This document shows positions 48,820-61,940 of a stretch of DNA of 64,000 bases, piece by piece. Position 1 is the first letter of the stretch. The number at the start of each line of letters is the position of its first letter. The notes below the pieces were generated by a model. It did not search any database, was not told where the DNA came from, and saw only the letters and a list, made by a program, of their open reading frames with translations. The stretch spans positions 534,507 through 598,506 of the forward strand of contig JAWKUA010000001.1 in the NCBI GenBank assembly GCA_041398785.1, written 5' to 3'. The stretch comes from Planctomycetaceae bacterium (lineage in GTDB: Bacteria > Planctomycetota > Planctomycetia > Planctomycetales > Planctomycetaceae). Made by a program: the position numbers and the translations under genes.

Positions 48820-51009
48820 ATGGCTATCAAGAGCTCGCTGGCGGTTTTCCTGACGCTTACTGCAGCCGCTTCGGCAATCACTGCCGATGACAGTCTTTCA
48901 CAGACAACGCTGCCGGTGGTACCTGACCTGGCGGTCTCCAGCAGCGATTCCATTGCTGACAAGTCAACGTTCCGAAAGCCAGCCGCCGCTCCGATTCCGT
49001 CCGTCGCCGCGGTCGCCAACGTTAAGTGGGCAGATCTTCTGCCCGAACCGCCCGCAAATAACAACTTACAGACCAAGCCAGTCGCAGGCCAGAACGTCCC
49101 GGCAAAGAAAACTGTCACGTTTGTGTCTTCGGCGAAAACTCTGACTCCCGCAGTTGACGCGCCGTCGCCAAAACAGACCCCGGCAAAAGTTCAAACCGGT
49201 GTCCCTGGTCCGGCATTCGCACCAGCACAAGTTGGCACGCCGTCGCCAGCCGACACGAAAACGGCCGCAAACGTGCCCGGAAAAAACGTGGCAGCGGGTT
49301 TGCCGAACATCCCCGATCCCAGTGCCGGTTTGTCAGAAGCACATGCCGAATTCAGCAAGCAGACGGCTCGACCGGCTTTCGCCGAATCCGAACTGGTGAC
49401 GCTTAGCTTTTCAAAATCCGTTCACGTCTCGACGTCTGCCGTTGACGTTTCCAACACTCACGCCGACGAACTGCCGACGCTGAAGATGCCCGCGGGGGAA
49501 TCCCAAAGCCCGGCGACTTCCGCACAGCCCGTTCCGGAAACAACACTGGCGGCGGTTCGAAGAAAGGCCGAAGCGCTGAAGGCGTCAAAGGAACTCGCAA
49601 AGGCTCGGGTGCCAAATCCCGAACGGCGGACCGTGGCCGTTGGTGTTTTCTCCGGCACCGCGACGCAGGGCAGTCAGACCGACGCATTTCCGCGACTGAA
49701 CACGGTCACGATTTCTCCTGACGTCGCTGAAACACCGGCGTCCCGGATGGTTCCGAAGTTCTCGTTCACGCCGATCCCGGTCGCGCCGGGGAAGGCTCCC
49801 GCGAAAGTCGCATTGTCGAAGAGCCCCGCCGGAGGATCCAAGGCCACCACCGCTCCGGCACCTTCCGTCGAACAAATCACAAGCGTGAACTGGTCCGTCA
49901 ATCCCGCGCTGCTGGCGTCCGACTACAAGCCGAAGACTGTCGTGTCCTTCAGCGCGACCGAATGTCCGTTCCTGATGATGTCCGTTCCGCCGGCGGTCGG
50001 CGTCTCACCGAACCGACTGCAGCAGATCGCTCAGGATGCGAACGCCACTCTGCCGGTTCCCGGTACGGACACCGTTGCACCGAAGACGCTGGCAGCCGTT
50101 TCCGGCAGCCGCTCCACCGGCGGTGTTCCGGCTGACATCTTCAGTGAGTTGAAACAACTTGTGCCGCAGGAACCGATCGAAGAAACGCCTTCGTCGGAAA
50201 CTTACCTGTCAGACCTGGAAAGCCTGCTGACGGGAGATTCCCCGTGGGTCATGGTCAACAACGCACCGATGGTCGATCTGGCACCGCATGAACCGGAACC
50301 TCAGCCGCGACTGGCAGCGCCTGCGTACGTTGACGAACTGCACGCCCTGCTGCCCCAAAACGCGCAGCAAACCCCGCGAGCTTCGTCGATTCCGGTGCCT
50401 CAGCAATACAAGGCGACCGCCGGCAGACCGCAGGATCGCGCCTATGACGAAGCACCAGCCGGCGGAACCGATTCGCCTTCGTCGTCGAATTTCACCGCTC
50501 CGCGTCAGGCTGATCCCGCGGGTGACCCTGGTTCCAAAACACTGGATGCTCTGTTCCGTCCGATCAGCCAGGTGTCGGTTAACGGCATCAGCACGCAGGC
50601 TCCGGACACTGCGGCCGCCAAACTTCCGGAAGATCAGGCGATCGCGTACGCCGACCTGACATATCCGCATTTCTACAATACGTCGCCCTATTTTGCTCCG
50701 CGGCGACTGTCGCGGAACACCTATCCGTTCCAGTGCCATCCGCTGTATTTTGAGGATCCGAACCTGGAACGCTGTGGTCAGTCAAACGGTTGCCTGACAA
50801 CACTCGGTTCGGCCGTCCACTTCTATTCTTTAATTGCCGTGACGCCGTATCTGACAACCGTGGATCATCCGCGGGATTGTGTGCGAACGCTTCCCGACTG
50901 CCCGACGTGCCACGAATTCGCTCCGGAAGACTATCTGCCGGAATGGAGCTGGAAAGCGGCCGCCGTCCAGGCCGGAGCCGTCACCGGCCTGTTCTACATC
51001 ATTCCGTAG
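48820..51009 (+). CDS. Secreted protein with conserved planctomycete C-terminal Cys domain
   Basis: The 729-residue product has a clear signal peptide (MAIKSSLAVFLTLTAAASAI, cleaved near TADD). About 570 residues of Pro/Ala/Ser/Thr/Lys-rich low-complexity sequence follow, probably an extended wall-spanning linker. The last 120 residues are a compact conserved-looking domain with six cysteines: NTYPFQCHPLYFEDPNLERC, GCLTTLGSAVHFYSLIAVTP, CVRTLPDCPTCHEFAPEDY and a hydrophobic end (GAVTGLFYIIP). The phrase PLYFEDPNLER is one I associate with uncharacterised planctomycete envelope proteins. The start is the ATG at 48820; upstream in-frame sequence lacks a signal peptide. It is divergent from the giant repeat protein, so a partner role in envelope structure is possible but unproven. 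Confidence 0.78.
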   Translation: MAIKSSLAVFLTLTAAASAITADDSLSQTTLPVVPDLAVSSSDSIADKSTFRKPAAAPIPSVAAVANVKWADLLPEPPANNNLQTKPVAGQNVPAKKTVTFVSSAKTLTPAVDAPSPKQTPAKVQTGVPGPAFAPAQVGTPSPADTKTAANVPGKNVAAGLPNIPDPSAGLSEAHAEFSKQTARPAFAESELVTLSFSKSVHVSTSAVDVSNTHADELPTLKMPAGESQSPATSAQPVPETTLAAVRRKAEALKASKELAKARVPNPERRTVAVGVFSGTATQGSQTDAFPRLNTVTISPDVAETPASRMVPKFSFTPIPVAPGKAPAKVALSKSPAGGSKATTAPAPSVEQITSVNWSVNPALLASDYKPKTVVSFSATECPFLMMSVPPAVGVSPNRLQQIAQDANATLPVPGTDTVAPKTLAAVSGSRSTGGVPADIFSELKQLVPQEPIEETPSSETYLSDLESLLTGDSPWVMVNNAPMVDLAPHEPEPQPRLAAPAYVDELHALLPQNAQQTPRASSIPVPQQYKATAGRPQDRAYDEAPAGGTDSPSSSNFTAPRQADPAGDPGSKTLDALFRPISQVSVNGISTQAPDTAAAKLPEDQAIAYADLTYPHFYNTSPYFAPRRLSRNTYPFQCHPLYFEDPNLERCGQSNGCLTTLGSAVHFYSLIAVTPYLTTVDHPRDCVRTLPDCPTCHEFAPEDYLPEWSWKAAAVQAGAVTGLFYIIP

Positions 51010-51152
51010 TGAATCATCGCCGCCCCCCGAAGACTCACGCAGAGTCGCCCGCCGCGGGTACCACATCTTCGAAGAAGTTGTGCTGCGCAGCCGTCAGAAA
51101 GCGTTCGGCGACTTGCTAACTCGATCGAACGTTGCGGTCCGAATTGGCGGTT

Positions 51153-51178
51153 CACAGATTTCACAGATCTACACAGAT
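51153..51178. repeat. Short CACAGAT triplicate repeat
   Basis: CACAGAT occurs three times within 26 bp (51153-51159, 51162-51168, 51172-51178) in the 294-bp spacer between two convergent genes. I see nothing else in that spacer except a possible terminator role. Confidence 0.6.
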
Positions 51179-51303
51179 GGCAACCGCCGGGAGGGCGATT
51201 CTTCCTCGGAGCCGCTGCCGCGTCGCGCGTGGTTGGGCACACGTGAATCGGCAGGAGCCTCGTCCGCGCGGTCGCTGCTGCGGTTCAATCCGGCGACGGT
51301 TCA

Positions 51304-54300
51304 TTACGCTGCGGCGAAGGGGTCGCCGAGGAAGACCTGGTCGAGGTCTTCCAGGATGCCGGCCGGAGTGGCCGGAGGTAATGCTGCGGCTCCGGCGGTG
51401 GCGACCGTGAATTCCAGCGGGCGGCTCCAGTAGCCGCTGACGTTGTCGGACGAACTGATTGCCTTCACCCAGACTCGGTACGTTCCCGCCGACAGCGGCG
51501 TTGTCGCGGTGAACGTTGTTGTGGTGACGTTGTCGTCGCGGAACACAAGTCCGTCGCCGATTCGTTCGACATACAGGATGTATCGCGCGGCTCCGTCGAC
51601 GGCCTGCCAGGCAAACGTCGGCAGCGTGTCGGACGTCGTTCCCGTCGGAGCCAGCACGGTTGTTCGGCCGCCGATGTCGGACGTTGCGACGTCGCTCCAG
51701 GGAGCCACGCGGCTGTTGTCGGCCGTCGGGCGAATCCACCACCGCAGCGGTCCGTCGGGAAGCGGTGTCGACGGAGTCCAGCTTGTTCCGGTCAGACCGG
51801 ATTCGCGGATGTCGCCGTCGACGGTGCGAACGAAGATTTCGTACGACGCGATACCGGCCAGCGAGGTCCACTCGAACGTCGGCTGCACGTCGAACGTCGG
51901 GCTCTGCGGATTCAGCAGTTGCGGGCCGACGTAGATGCTCACGGGAACCGACCAGTCGCTGCGTCCGCCCGCGGCATCGATGGCTCGCACCCAGATCAGG
52001 TGAATGCCGAAGCCCAGGTCGTCCGTCGGAGTGAACGATGCGTCGGTCAGCGACGTTTCGTGAATCACGCGAACCAGGCCGGTGGTGACGTTGTTGACCC
52101 ACAGTTCGTACATGGCAGCTCCGTCCACCGGCTGCCAGGAGATCTCCGGCGTGCGGTCCGCATGCGCGTGGAACGGAAGACTGTCGATCACCGTCGGCGT
52201 CGTGACGGAAAACGTGCGACCGGTGCTCCAGCCGCCTTCGCCGTTCGAACCGTCCTTGACTCGCACCCACGCCCGGTAGCGGCCGATCGGCAGCGGATCG
52301 GCCGGAACAAACGACGTCAGCGCCGTCTGAGCAATCACCGGCGGGTTTCGTCCGTTTGTCAGGTCACCGATCCAGACTTCGTACAGCGCCGCTCCCGGAA
52401 CGTCGGTCCAGGTGACGGCCGGTGTCGCGTCGGAAGTACGACTGTCCGGCGAATCCACGAACGGGATCGTGACATTCAGAGTGGTCTCCGTGTCGAACGT
52501 CCCCGGAATCATCTCCGTCAGCCCCACACCGTCCGTCGCGACGCTGTAGAAACGATAGGCATGACCGTCCTGACCCGTGAACACGGCCGACGTCGCAGTG
52601 GTCGCTTCCAGCCACAATTCAAACGGCCCGCCGTTGTCGGCGACGTAGATATCAAACGATGCGACTCCCGAACCCGTTCCATCTTCGCCGCTCCAGGTAA
52701 CGGGAAACACAGCCGTCGCCGTGACACCGGGCAACATGGACACGCTGCTTGATGGTGCCGTGGTGTCGATAATCTGCGTTACGAATGGCGTATCGATCGG
52801 AGCCTCTGTGTCAAACACAATCCGGGCAACGGCGTCGATGACCGTGCCTTCTGCAAGATTCGACTTCGGCGAAACGAGAAACTGCACGAAGCCGTCGCCT
52901 TCCGGTGCCGTAATGTTTGGCGGCAGGAATCCGGCGAACGGATCGATCGGGAAGTCGAACGTGACCGGGTCAAGCGACGTGTACGTCACTGTCAGCAGGC
53001 GAGTCATCGGATCGAGCGTGACTTCGAAATCCAGGACGACGTTCAGCGTAGCGCTCACGTCGACGCGTTCGTAGTAGTTCTGTCGACCCACCGGAATGGA
53101 AATCACCGTGTCGCCGAATCCGAACGCCACAAGTTCGAACGTATCGAGATCCAGGTTGTCGTCGAGCGTATGAGTGACCACACCGTCTGCGCGGGTGCTG
53201 TCGCGGAAGCCTTGTTTTCGAAGTGGATCTCGTACGGATAGATGCCTTCGCCGCGAATGAAGCCGTCGAACCGCGTGCGCTGGACTTCAGGATCGCCGAG
53301 CACATCGCCACCGTACCCGGCGGGCCCGATGATGTTGTTCGGGTCACGCGGACGGATGACTTCCGATTTCTCTTTCTTCGGCACGTCATTCGATTCACCG
53401 CTGCGGCGGTAATTGTTGACCAGCATCTGAGCTCGTTCGAGAGCTTCGGTGGGTGAAAGACCCACGTCGCGAATCAGTCTTTTGGCTGTCGCGTTGATCA
53501 GCGGATCCCGCATGTTCCGCTGCTGAAACTCGTTGTAGCGACTGTCATTGACGCCGCCTTTTTCATAGATGGGACTTCCGCCGCCTGCCGGACCGGCACC
53601 TATGGGAAGGTTGTTCAATGCCTCGCGGAAATTGTTCTTTTCCTGAGGGTGCGTGTAGTCCGTGAGATTGTCAAGCCCGCGGCCTACCACCCAGCCACCA
53701 GAAAAGGCCAGCGCGGCCGGTCCGGCGAGTTCTCCTGCGGTCAGCGCTTCGCCGTTATGGATGGCCAAACCTGAGGCTTCCGGTGCCCATGCCCAGGGAG
53801 CAGGTGGTCGCAGTCCGGACCACGCGGACGCAGCGAGCGGCTCCAGAGCCTCGCCGAATGCGACAGCGGCTTCTCCGCCGAAGAGTTGCTGTTCGGCAAG
53901 GTATGCCGCGTAACGGGCAGACTCAATATCGACGACCAGGCCGAGTTCTCCGGCACCGGGAATCACAGTTGTCCAGGCACCTTCCAAAAGCAGCCCGGTT
54001 GGATCGTTCTTTGTCACAGGGTCGTTCGCGGCGAAACGGTAATGATTAGTCTCGCCGGACTGGTACTTGATGGGATCGGATTCCAGGAATCGTCCCAGTT
54101 CCGCCGAGTAATTCCGATTCCTCATCGAGTAGGTGTCCGCGATACCCGTTTCTGTGATGCCGTCACGTGCGTTGAATGTGAACGGGTTCGCCGTTGAACC
54201 GGTGCGCGACGCGATTTCTCCAAAGGGCAGAAACTGATACGTATCCGAAACCGCTGCCGAGCCGTCCGTCAGCAGTTGCGTATTGCCCGTCAGGTCATAG

Positions 54301-57300
54301 TGGTAGAACTGAGTGTTGCCTCCGGTAATCCGCGCAGCTATGCCGTTCCCGCGAGCATAGACCGCGTTGTCTCCGCCCGATTTGTATTCACCAAACAGCC
54401 AGGACAAACCACCTGGATCGACAAGCAGATCTGTTCTCACGCCGTTTTGAATACTGGCAATCCGGTTGCCGAGAGCGTCGTATTCGAACTGTACAGTGGT
54501 TGCACCGGAAGTCGCACTGATGAGCCGGCCTTCGCGGTCGTACTCAAACGTCGTATCGCTTCCCAGGCTGGTCAGACTGCCGTTGCCGTCGTAGTCCAGG
54601 TTCTCTGATCCGACGGTTTGGTACTGATCGGCCAGATTCGCGGCATAGGTTGTCAGGTTTCCGTTATCGCTGACAACCGTCCGATTGCCGTCCGCGTCGT
54701 AGCCATATGTGATGACACGACCGCCGGGCAGTGACACTTTTGTCAGTTGGCCAGGAATGTCGTACTCATAGTTGGTGTCGCCGGCAAGACTTGTCACGCG
54801 GCGGACGTGACCTGTCTGGTCGTAGGTGTACGTCAGGTCTTCCAGGACACTCGTGCTGTCGCTGTGCGTAATTCTGACGACACGGCTCAGCGCGTCGTAG
54901 CCGTACACCGTTCGCGTCCCGTTTCCACGTGTTTCCGACGTCGTGCGACCGAGCGCATCGTACTGATACAGGACAAGCGACTGTTCCGTCCCTGTCGAGT
55001 TGTCAAGCACCTCAATGAGCCGTCCGAATCCGTCATAGCGATAGGCGATTGAGGCCCCGGTCTGATCGGTGGCAGATGTGCGGCGTCCGGCCGCATCGTA
55101 CGTCAGCGTCAGCGACGTGCCGTTCGGGTAGCTGGCAGTCAATACGCGGTCGGCCGAGTCGTACGTGAACGATGTTGTTCCAAGGTCATTGTCGGCGGCG
55201 TCACGCTGCGACGCAGACAGCAGGTTTCGGTGAGCATCATACGTGTAGATGACCGATGATCCGTCCAGGAACAGTTTTCTGGTGAGTTGCCCGGCAGCAT
55301 CGTATGTGTACTCGATCCGTTCGCCGGCTGCGGAGATCTCGACGATCCGGTTCCCGAGCGAATCATATTGGGCCGTCTGAACACTGCCGTCCTGATTGAC
55401 GATCCGGGTGAGATTGCTGACGGCGTCGTAACCGTATTCGGTCGTGGCACCACGAGCGTCGGTGATGCTTGTCAGTCGAGTATACTGGGTCGACGTGTCG
55501 TAGCCGAATGTGGTCCTGTTTCCGGCGATGTCGGTGACTTCGTCAATCCGTTCATCATTGCCGAAATCGAACGTCGCTGTGGCACCGTTCGGGCCGGTCA
55601 CCGACGTTGTATAGCCGTACGGAGACAACTGTGTGCGACTGATGTTGCCCAGGGAATCGATCGCGGCCGCGGCAACGCCTCCCGGCCCGCGTAAAGTCGT
55701 CGATTGATTCCCGTCGGCGTCGGTCGCCGTGACGGCTCCCTGTGAAGAATACGAATACGTCGTAGCGATGGTGCTGCCATCGGACGCCACTCGTTCAGTG
55801 CGGATCAGTTGACCGCCGCTGTTGTACTCATATCGACGACTCGTTCCGTCGGTATATGTCACGGATTCGATGGCACCGCCGGCCGCCCCGCTGCTAAGCG
55901 GTGTGTAGGTGAACGTCAAAGTCCCCGACTGGTCAGTGCGAGAAGTCTGCAGTCCATCGGAGTTGTAAGTCAGTGTCGTAATGCGGCCGACAGCATCGGT
56001 GACCTGCCGAACCTTTCCGCCGGCGTTGTAGGCGAAAGCGGTCACATCGCCGTTCGGTTCAGTTACGCGGATGGCGCGTCCGGCTGCATTGAATTCAATG
56101 GTTGTGGTTCCGCGACGCGGATCAAACAGCTCGGTCAGGCGGCCGTCGCCAGCACGAAATGTGGCGCGCGAACCGTCGAATTCTGTCAGCCTGACGGTTC
56201 CGTCACCGGCCACGGTGACAGTCCCTGTACCAAGGCCACCGGCTGGGAGGTATCCGAACGCAGTGTTGACAAATCCGCGAATGGAACTTCCATAGGCAAT
56301 CGTCACGTCTTGATCGGCGTCGATTGTCGCTTTCGAATCAAAGAGCGGGAACGGCTGCTGTCCGAAGACCCCAACGAAGTGGTTCGCTTCTATCTGACCG
56401 AAGTTTCCGGCCTTCTGGAATTCCCATTGCATCAGCCGACCGACGTCGGAAGTCGGCAGACCAATACTCGCCAGGTAGGTCGCGTTCTCAGCCATCCGCC
56501 GCAGGTACGATTCGTAAGTGTCGCCGACGGCGTCTTTGAAGTTGTCGAAAATGGCCTGCCACGCATCAGAATTGACGGAGGGTGGTTTTAGATCGTCGCG
56601 AAGCAGATCCCATTCGATCTCGGCTTCCCCGGCACCGACCGTCGGCAGTGCTGCTCGAGTCACCGTGAACTCCGTTGTTGCCCCGACGGAGATGTCGATC
56701 GGTTCGTATCGGATATGAACGGTCCCCGTGGCTCCGGGAGGCAACACGCCGGCCGGGCCATCCGGATTGATCGCCATGACCTCGATGGAACCGGTGCTCC
56801 ACGTCAACTGATCCGGCAACCGCATCCGCGCGTTGTCTGCGACGACGGTGAAGATCGGAGCAATCAGGTCAGTGTCGCCAACGTTTTGGTACGTGATCAC
56901 CGCCTCGACCGAGCGGAAGGGGCTTCTGACGGCGGCGGGGACATTCAAATCAAAAACGAGTCGGCCTTCATTTCCGACCACGACTTCAAACGCATCGGCC
57001 AGGACATCCTGTTCCGCAGCCTGTGTCGCACGCAGGTCATAAAGGCCCGGATCGATGCCGGTCAGATCGAACGTCAGCCATGCGGTTTCGCTGTCAATCA
57101 GCTGTGCCGACACAGGAGCCAGCGTCGTTCCGGAACTGCTGACAAGCTCAAAAGTGGTCAACTGCGTGAAGAGCGACCCTTTCACCAGCGTCGTGACCGG
57201 TCCCGAATTCGCACCGCGTGTCGTCGCCAGTCGAGTGAGTCCGAACGGCGAACCGCTGGCCACCAGCGAGAACGAGCTATTATCGCCGGCGGCCGGCGTA

Positions 57301-60300
57301 CCATGAATCAGGATGTAGTACGTGCCGTAGCGTCCGGCGGGCTGCGAAACTGTGATTGACTGATCCACCGGCGAAAATGCGTAGTGGTCGTACGCTGTCC
57401 GATTCGGGAACTGTCCCTGTCGAACAAACATCTCCGCGGCTCCGGGTGCCGCAAAGTTAGCCTTGATCGATGGAGTCTCGTCTGTCGCCAGATCGACGCG
57501 GAAGTAATAGTCCTGGCCCGAGGAAATTGTTCCATTAAAAGCCACGCCGGGAGTCAGACTCGGGATGTCCAGCGCGATCGTATTGGCGCTCGCTCCGGTA
57601 TTGTTGGACCGATTTACGTCGGGCGAGTTTCCGCGGCTATCCGCCACCACGATGACGTGATAATTCGCGGGAAACGCTCCGGGCAGCACGGCTGTCACGG
57701 ATTCGGTGTATGTCGTGCCGCTGGCCAGTGCGCCGGAATGTGAACCGCGTGCAATCAACACGTCAGACGCGTCCAGCACAGTATCCGCCGAAAGGTAGAT
57801 CGAATCCGTCCATGCTGCCGCGGTTTCGCCGCCGGACAGGTTGCGGCCCGTGTATGTAATAATGATGTCGTCGTTGGCGACTCCACTTGCCGGCACCGTG
57901 ACTGATTCGATCGCCAGGTCGGCGGCACCGGTCAGGGAGTTCACTCGCAGCACGGTTTCATCCAGGAACGGATCGAAACTGCCCAGGTCTCCGCCGAATG
58001 TCAGGTCGCCGGTTTTCGACGTGAAGGTCATCACGTTGTAAAGTTCACTTTCGCCGGGAGCGAAGCCGTTTTCGAGCACAAAGTTCGCATCACCTGCAAA
58101 GCTGGCTGCTCCCGTGACGACGATGCTTCCAAACAGTCCGCTGGCCGGACTTCCGGCAAACCCGAACGTCGTGCTTCCTGACTGCGTGTAGTCTCCATTC
58201 ACCGTCAATGTGCTGCCCGCTCCGACGCGAACGGAACCCTGCTCACCCACGACTGGCGGCGAGAATCGGAAGGCGAAACCGTTTTCGCTGGCGAGCCAGA
58301 TTTCGCCGGTGGCGTCGTCATAGGAAATGTCGGACAGGGTCTGACGGGCCATGCCGGAGTACGTCAGATCCACATCAGTCTGGAACACTCCGCCGGAAGT
58401 CAGCACGCGGACGCGAGCCTGGCTGCTGCCGACGATCAGCAGACGACCTTCATTGTCGATGTCAATTCCGCCCCACGAACTGACGCTGAAGGACGGCGAT
58501 CCCCCGGGTCGCACTGGAAAACTGGCGACCGTACTGCCGTTTTGTGTGTTGACTTCGGTGACAATTCCATTCTTGCCCAATACGAAGACGGAACTGCGAC
58601 TCGGATGATGCGCGACGCCGACCTGGTCAATACCGACATCTGCCAGCGCGACCGAGGAAATCACAGTTCCGTCAGCCGGATCAATGGCATACAGCGTTGC
58701 GGGAGCTGCGTTGGCGTGAATGAACAGCAGAGTTCCCGCGGGAACAACAGTGCCGCCGACATTCAGAGCCGACGTCGTGATGTCGATTCCCGAGACGTTG
58801 ACCGGTCCGCCTGGCTGAAGAATTGTTCGCAGCGGTCCATCGGGCACGTCCTGAACATAGAACACCGGTTCATTGTCAACTCGGTCATTGCGCGGATGCG
58901 TGATCCGCATTCCGTCGTGAACAGCGAGCCCGACAAAACGTCCGCCGGCGATGGGAGCGGCGTCCAGCAGATCCGTGGAGATTTGCTCCAGCCCGTTGGC
59001 CAGGTCACCAACCGCTGCGAAGTCGCGTCCGCCGGTCACAGTGAATGTGCCGCCGTTGACGGCCAGTGAGTCAATGTTCGGGAACGACGATGCAGCTCCG
59101 TCCAGAGTCACTGACCCCAGCAGCGTGCTGATCGGTTCCGGGTTGCCGTCCGCGTCGTGAAACTTCAGCGTCGAGGATGGGCCGACGTACCAGTTGCCGC
59201 CTGCCAGCGTCTCGCCCGTACGATTGAACTGCTGGATGAACTTCGACTCGATCTCTAATTCGCCGCCGAGGACTTCCACTGTTCCGACGTTGTTGAAATG
59301 AGGAATGCCGCCGCCGGGAATGTTGTAGCCGGCACCGTGAAGAATCTTCGCTGTTCCAACACCGGTCTTCCGCAGCGTGCCGAAGTTCGAAAAGTAGGCT
59401 TCCGCTCCGTCGAAGGTTCTCAGCGAGATTGTGGCGTCGTCGACGAGTTCCCAGACGCCGTAGTTTCTGGTCACAGACCCGTTCTCAAGCAGCACGTCAA
59501 CCCCTGACTCCTGAGTGATCGTGCCCTCATTGATCAGGGGAAAGAATCCCTGCCAGCCTTCCGTGTTGGCAAGGGTCAGATGGCCGGTGTTTCGAATATT
59601 GAAGTGGGCCGCACCCTGCAGCGTCAGTTCGGCAAAGTCCTGTGGAAAATCGAACGTGACAAAGTTGGCCGTCGTGCCGATCCGACCTGAAATCAGCAGC
59701 GTTCCACCGCCTTCACCGGTATAGGTGCCTGAACTCGCGAAGGTTCCGGGGATTTCAAATGTCGATCCGGCTGAAATAACAAAGTGGCCGCCCGTGCCCG
59801 GCGCGTTGCCGTGGTGTTGTGCTGTGAGATTGCCATCCAGCACTTCCACGGTGCCGCCCTGATGTGACAGAGCCGCTCCGGCCGTATCGATGACGGATGT
59901 CCCCGGCCCTGTCTTGCGCAATGTGCCGGCATTGCGGAAGGCGTTGGTTACGAAGCCATTGGAGCCGACGATTCCGGCGTCATCCTGTAGAACCCAGAGT
60001 CCTCCAACGTCATTGAAGATGTCCGCGATCGCGAGAACCGAGCCGGGTTCCTGGATCACAGTACCGCGATTTGTAAAGGCCGGGTCGAAGCTGGTTCTCG
60101 GCGTTCCACCGGCTGGTATTGTGATTTCCCCGATGTTTGTGAGACCGAAGTAGATGTCGCCGCTGACCCAATGAAACAACCCCGGCGCGAAGTTGATGCT
60201 GCCGCCATTGTTGTCCGAATCAAGCCTGCCGCCGGTGAATTCAACCCGCCCCGCGCCGGTGCCGGTCAGCGTTGCTCCGTCGAGAATATGGAAGTAGCCG

Positions 60301-61730
60301 CCTCCGGGCGGTTCATTCAGTTCCACAACAGAGCCTGCCGCGACGTCGATCGTGCCGCTGCCGAAATAGCCTTCGTCACTCAGCAGCACGCGGCCGGTTG
60401 TGGATTCCAGGCGGCCGCCATCAAGCAGCCGGAACTGCAAATCCAGTTCAAGGTCACCGGCCGAGTTTCGGACAGTGCCGGAATTCAGGAACTGTGAGAA
60501 CCCCGTCACGGCACCCGTGCCGCGGTGTTCAAACAGGGCTCCGGCGTCGTTGTAGAACGCTCCCATCGTGCCGGAACCATTCAACTGGGTCACGCCGTCA
60601 TCCGTCTGAATGATCGTACCGGCGTTGTGGAACCCGTTGCGCGTGACGGCGCGAGTTCCGGAACCGGACCAGGTCATTTCACCGGCATTGATGAACACGT
60701 CGCCATTGGCGCCGTCCGTCCGGATTTCACCGCCGGTAAAGTGAAACAGCCCCGGTGCAAAGTCGAAGGTGACTCCTGTTCCGCCCGCCGCGTCTTCGGC
60801 TCGAATGATGCCCTGGCTGAGTTCAATGCGGCCGTCGCCGGTGCCGGTGTAGGTGCCGATCAGGTATACGTCACCCTGGGCCAGATCGACGATCGCTCCG
60901 GTCGCCACATCGAAGGTCGCACCTGTTGATGGATCAGCGGACGTCCCGGATTTCGTCAACTGCAGCATTCCTTCCGTGACTTCGATGACGCTGCCGGCTC
61001 GATGGTCGAAGCGATCAAACTGCGAAAACGCCGTGGCTGCCGACGTCGTCTTGCGGAACATTCCGGCATTCGTGAATAGAATGGAACTGCCCGTACTGAA
61101 GGTCTGCTCAACGATCCAGACGCCGGTTGCTTCATTCGTAAAGAACGTGGCGTTCGCCGCAAGCCCGACGATTCCAACCGGCGACTGCCACAGGATATTG
61201 CCGGAGTTGTGCAGGTGACCGATGAACGTTTTGGCAAGCTCAGTTGATGTCTCGATCGTGCCGGAAGTTCCCACGTTTGTGTTCGGCGCCTGAACGGTCC
61301 CGTGCCGCCAGGATAGTGTTCCGCCGTTGATGTTGATCTCTTCCGTGGCCTTCAGGCGACCATCGAGCAGCACAATGTTCTCCGTTGTCACCAGGCTGGT
61401 CACATCCGCATTGGAACTGATCGTAATCGTCGGATTCGCCGCGCCGCGATCGATCGTCACCGAATCACCGGCCGCCGGAATTCCGGAATTTCCCTCTCCG
61501 TCGATCCAGTTGGCGGCGTTGTCCCAGGCTCCGTCGGAATCGGTGTTCCACGAAAACGCGGCCAGCAGTTGCCGGGTTTCCAGCGATTCGGCGGCGGTGG
61601 AGGCAAACGTCGGTGCTTTTCGCCGGGAGCTTGACCGCCGTGCGGAACACCGACGGTTGCTGTCACCAGAAGCGGTGCGTGAGGAAGTCAGGTGTCCTGC
61701 CAGGGATCGCAGCCAGGATGTCAGCAGCAT
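51304..61730 (-). CDS. Giant RHS/YD-repeat surface protein, one frameshift near 53178
   Basis: The restored product has about 3475 residues. It starts MLLTSWLRSLAGHL at the ATG at 61730 (AGAGG upstream), followed by a basic linker and LETRQLLAAF. The next 1200 residues are beta-strand-rich, starting with a WNTDSDGAWDNAANW module. A CARDB domain (about 1270-1370, SIYLSADTVLDASDVLIARG) and a pre-peptidase-type beta sandwich (about 1400-1490) follow. More than 20 YD/RHS repeats (about 1870-2480, YDAAGQLTRKLF, YDALGNRIASI) end in an RHS core (GRFLESDPIKYQ, NDPVTKNDPTGL). An unassigned stretch, then a DPNNIIGPAGYGG domain, carries the frame change between APAQTV and VTHTLDDNLD. In the next frame, fibronectin/Ig-like modules run to the stop at 51304. 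A missing single base explains the shift. Confidence 0.85.
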
Positions 61731-61940
61731 GTTTCGCCTCTTGGATTTGGAGTCTCGGACGCTGGTCGCCGGCCCAACCACACGACTTCGCCCTTCGTGA
61801 CGTCTCAACGCACTTGCTGAACAAACCGGACAGATCGGAACCGGAGAATTTCCCTGACCGACGGAAACTCCTTCTGTCATTGACTTTGGGCCGTCCGGCT
61901 GTTCTGCTCTATGCCTCGTTCCAGGACACCGGCGACACTA

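Noticed and set aside
53160..53195. Programmed ribosomal frameshift in the RHS gene
   Set aside because: There is no slippery heptamer at the junction and no evident downstream stimulatory structure. A missing base explains it more simply.
52000..61800. RHS protein as a complete polymorphic toxin with its own tip
   Set aside because: No HINT end, short toxin domain or overlapping immunity gene follows the RHS core; the chain continues into adhesion-type modules.
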